A stretch of DNA of 64,000 bases from Segnochrobactrum spirostomi (GTDB taxonomy: Bacteria; Pseudomonadota; Alphaproteobacteria; Rhizobiales; Segnochrobactraceae), in contig NZ_VWNA01000003.1 in NCBI RefSeq assembly GCF_009600605.1, forward strand, positions 496,001-560,000. Direction: 5' to 3'. Shown here one piece after another: positions 63,101-64,000 of this stretch. The notes below the pieces were generated by a model. The model was not told the DNA's origin and did no database searches. It saw only the letters and a program-made list of their open reading frames with translations. The position numbers and the translations under genes are program-made. Numbering within the stretch: position 1 is the stretch's first letter; each line of letters opens with the position of its first letter.

Positions 63101-64000
63101 CTCACCAAATTGGTCAATTGGGAGAGGCTCCGTAACCATTGCCAGCTCTCAGAGCGGAATTACCGGCACCGTATCTGGTTCAAACAGCTTGATAGGAACC
63201 ACAGGCGGAACGCAATATGAATCTATATATGGATACAATCTATATTATGGCTCTGATTCGGTCGGGTCCAACGTTTTCGCGCTGACGAACGGCAACTTCG
63301 TTGTAACGAGTCCGTCATGGAATTCAAATCGCGGCGCGGCAACATTTTCATCCGTCACAGCCCCCACCCTCGGGGCCGTCTCGTCGTCTAACAGTCTGAT
63401 TGGCTCAACGGCAGGTACGCCCGGTTCAACAGGTCAAAGGTTGGGTGGGGGCAATAATGGTATTTTCGGCGGAGACCAAGTAGGTACGTCTGTTACGCCG
63501 CTCGCGAGTGGGAATTATGTCGTTAGGAGCACAGAATGGGACGGCTCTAAGGGGGCAGTGACATTCGGATCCGGAATGGCGGGCGTTGTTGGCGCAGTTT
63601 CATCAACAAACAGTTTGGTTGGATCTGCAGCGGGTGACCGTGTTGGTGGCGGCGGTGTCACGCTTTTGGGCAACGGCGACTACGTGTTCACCAGCCCTTC
63701 CTGGAGCAGCAGCAAGGGCGCCGTCACGCGCGGCGCAGCAACCGGCGGCTTGATCGGCTTCTTGGACGCATCGAATAGCATTGTCGGCGCAACAAGCAAT
63801 GATCCCGCGACGGGCCTGGGAGGCGACAGCATTGGGAGTGGTGGGATAGTCGTCCTATCCAATGGATCGTGGGTTATCTCGAGTCCAAATTGGAGTGCAT
63901 TTAGGGGTGCAGTGACATTAATGTCCGCCACTCAGGCGACTTCGGGCGCTATTACAGCATCGAATAGCCTCGTTGGCACAACTTCGGGGACACTATATAA
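60153..64000 (+). CDS. Large TpsA/filamentous-hemagglutinin-type secreted adhesin (partial, runs off right end)
   Basis: The frame from the ATG at 60153 is open to the window end, over 1,280 codons. A Sec signal peptide (1-28, ending GFA) is followed by a TPS secretion domain (about 30-250), with INWRAFSVGQGATVAFQNG, the NPAGVTVG motif and GTIDAPNGTAALAAGYEV. Next come Gly/Ser/Thr-rich beta-helix repeats (GGxIxLSA-type, about 260-660), the LLLDPKNITIS segment and, from about residue 780, a set of longer repeats. Such proteins are exported by a TpsB partner in the outer membrane; none lies upstream here. The first 1 kb is very GC-rich, the rest clearly lower in GC. Confidence 0.9.
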   Translation, partial: MSAVRNGGSASLLVSVALVVGFAGPGFAQSLPTGGSVAAGAATIATPSGTSLVVTQTSRNAIINWRAFSVGQGATVAFQNGSGATLNRVTGNVPSRLDGTITATGSLFLVNPAGVTVGTTGRIATGGSFLASTLDVPDADFMKGGDLTFKGTSTASVVNYGEIGSLGGDVALIARKVENAGTIDAPNGTAALAAGYEVLVRDGDLDGGKFVVKVGGADTEAKTSGKIRAAAAELRANGGNVYALAGNTDGIVAATGTAKTGGRIFLTAGDTGRVDVSQKVVARSASSGGKAKGGAIRVSAKKVAVSGTLDAKGDTDAGGSIVVDGGDLTFAQAVIDVSGSTGGLIEIGHQVANASYRSETISADSSTVLRADSTGAGSGGAIRLSAAAVITTAGQITARGGPSAGNGGQIGLSSGTVNATSGGVLNISGTLDASSPTGQGGSIEISGRFVLPSGNMNADGVSGGAISIQSSGITQSGTITANGSSGPGGTVTLRVLASLIQTSTARTAANSGYASGGTVALIGASGANVFTSGVVTAVGGRGGTISALGNSVTLAAANFDASGTTLGGKVHIGGAMHGTGFNTSYTTVVNGATTLRADATASGNGGEIVVWSDSSTKFWGHASARGGAMGGNGGTVEVSSGNTLTYGGVVDASSLAGTPGTLLLDPKNITISAAAGGLAQYDLLDPNTGHGSGFGTQLVQMPGGTIIVTKPLDDVAGAVGAGSVFYYNSSTGALISALQGTNSGDNIGSGGLFFINYNNYQNYYVKGTTQIFVNDTTAPYLVLSPNWNGGAGAITWAGANSTVAGVVSASNSLVGSTAGDRIGDNFQIAILPNNNYVSISPTWGAGKGAVTMGSASTGIIGAVSSNNSIIGSASDRTDGSNLPGDRIGSNGITVLLNGNFVVRSPNWNQNAGAITFFSQTTSTVGVVSASNSFVGTNAGQFYHNTNFTNPYTNQPGSTYGYYGGDNFAAYDIVQLSQYYFVITSPNWSIGRGSVTIASSQSGITGTVSGSNSLIGTTGGTQYESIYGYNLYYGSDSVGSNVFALTNGNFVVTSPSWNSNRGAATFSSVTAPTLGAVSSSNSLIGSTAGTPGSTGQRLGGGNNGIFGGDQVGTSVTPLASGNYVVRSTEWDGSKGAVTFGSGMAGVVGAVSSTNSLVGSAAGDRVGGGGVTLLGNGDYVFTSPSWSSSKGAVTRGAATGGLIGFLDASNSIVGATSNDPATGLGGDSIGSGGIVVLSNGSWVISSPNWSAFRGAVTLMSATQATSGAITASNSLVGTTSGTLY
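62500..64000 (+). repeat. Degenerate repeats in the adhesin (about eight units)
   Basis: Each unit reads roughly NxxFVVxSPNWxxxxGAVTxxSxxxGxxGxVSxSNSLVGSTxGDxxG. Units begin near 62500, 62657, 62848, 63090, 63297, 63518, 63681 and 63869. Unit length varies (about 160-240 bases) because of inserts between units, such as the Tyr/Asn-rich stretch near 63000-63060. The repeat type is known from other FHA-like proteins and probably forms beta-propeller- or beta-helix-like surface domains. Confidence 0.8.

Noticed and set aside
1-64000. CRISPR arrays, tRNA or rRNA genes
   Set aside because: No regular short direct repeats with spacers, no cloverleaf-like segments and no rRNA-like conserved stretches were noticed; a tRNA scan was not possible here.

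Overview
The window is high-GC bacterial DNA with tightly packed, overlapping operons. An uptake [NiFe]-hydrogenase locus of the hup/hoxJ type, several branched-chain-amino-acid-type ABC importers and many small oxidoreductases point to an alphaproteobacterium, most likely Hyphomicrobiales of the Rhodopseudomonas/Bradyrhizobium/Xanthobacter kind. No rRNA, tRNA or CRISPR array was seen.

1-14.2 kb (minus strand): H2 oxidation. Transcription order is hoxJ (sensor kinase), hupU and hupV (H2-sensing regulatory hydrogenase), hypF, then hupSLCDFGHJK, which runs off the left end. A near-perfect sigma-54 -24/-12 element lies upstream of hupS, which fits H2-responsive control through HoxJ and a partner regulator outside the window.

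14.3-26.0 kb: a plus-strand catabolic unit with a minus-strand IclR regulator. It holds a Rieske oxygenase alpha subunit, then cyclase, cupin, SDR, 3-hydroxyacyl-CoA dehydrogenase, beta-keto-acid cleavage enzyme (BKACE), PhlG-like C-C hydrolase and a Liv-type importer whose two ATPases are fused. The enzymes point to oxidation of a hydroxy acid to a beta-keto acid followed by C-C cleavage. The substrate is unknown.

26.2-59.5 kb: an accessory block bracketed by two direct copies of an IS30-type fragment. Its left half holds a second Liv importer with a FAD amine/amino-acid oxidase, a GntR regulator, a P5C-reductase-like protein, an acetoin/pyruvate-dehydrogenase-like operon, a B12-dependent mutase operon and a flavoprotein. 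Four copies of the palindrome TGTCGACA sit at exactly the promoters of these units, so they look like one regulon of the GntR protein at 33.2-34.0 kb. This is the best candidate for an undescribed system. Its right half (47.5-57.4 kb) is a ureide/hydantoin-type operon: PuuE-like deacetylase, AllA-like lyase, dipeptide-type ABC importer, epimerase, SDR and dihydropyrimidinase, with its own GntR regulator. Two genes in the block (the lipoyl/hydrolase protein and the dihydropyrimidinase) carry single-base frameshifts in G runs.

57.8-60.1 kb: IS3 and IS30 remnants. 60.15 kb to the end: the 5' part of a very large TpsA/FHA-type secreted adhesin, whose coding composition changes sharply inside the gene and which ends in a run of degenerate repeats.
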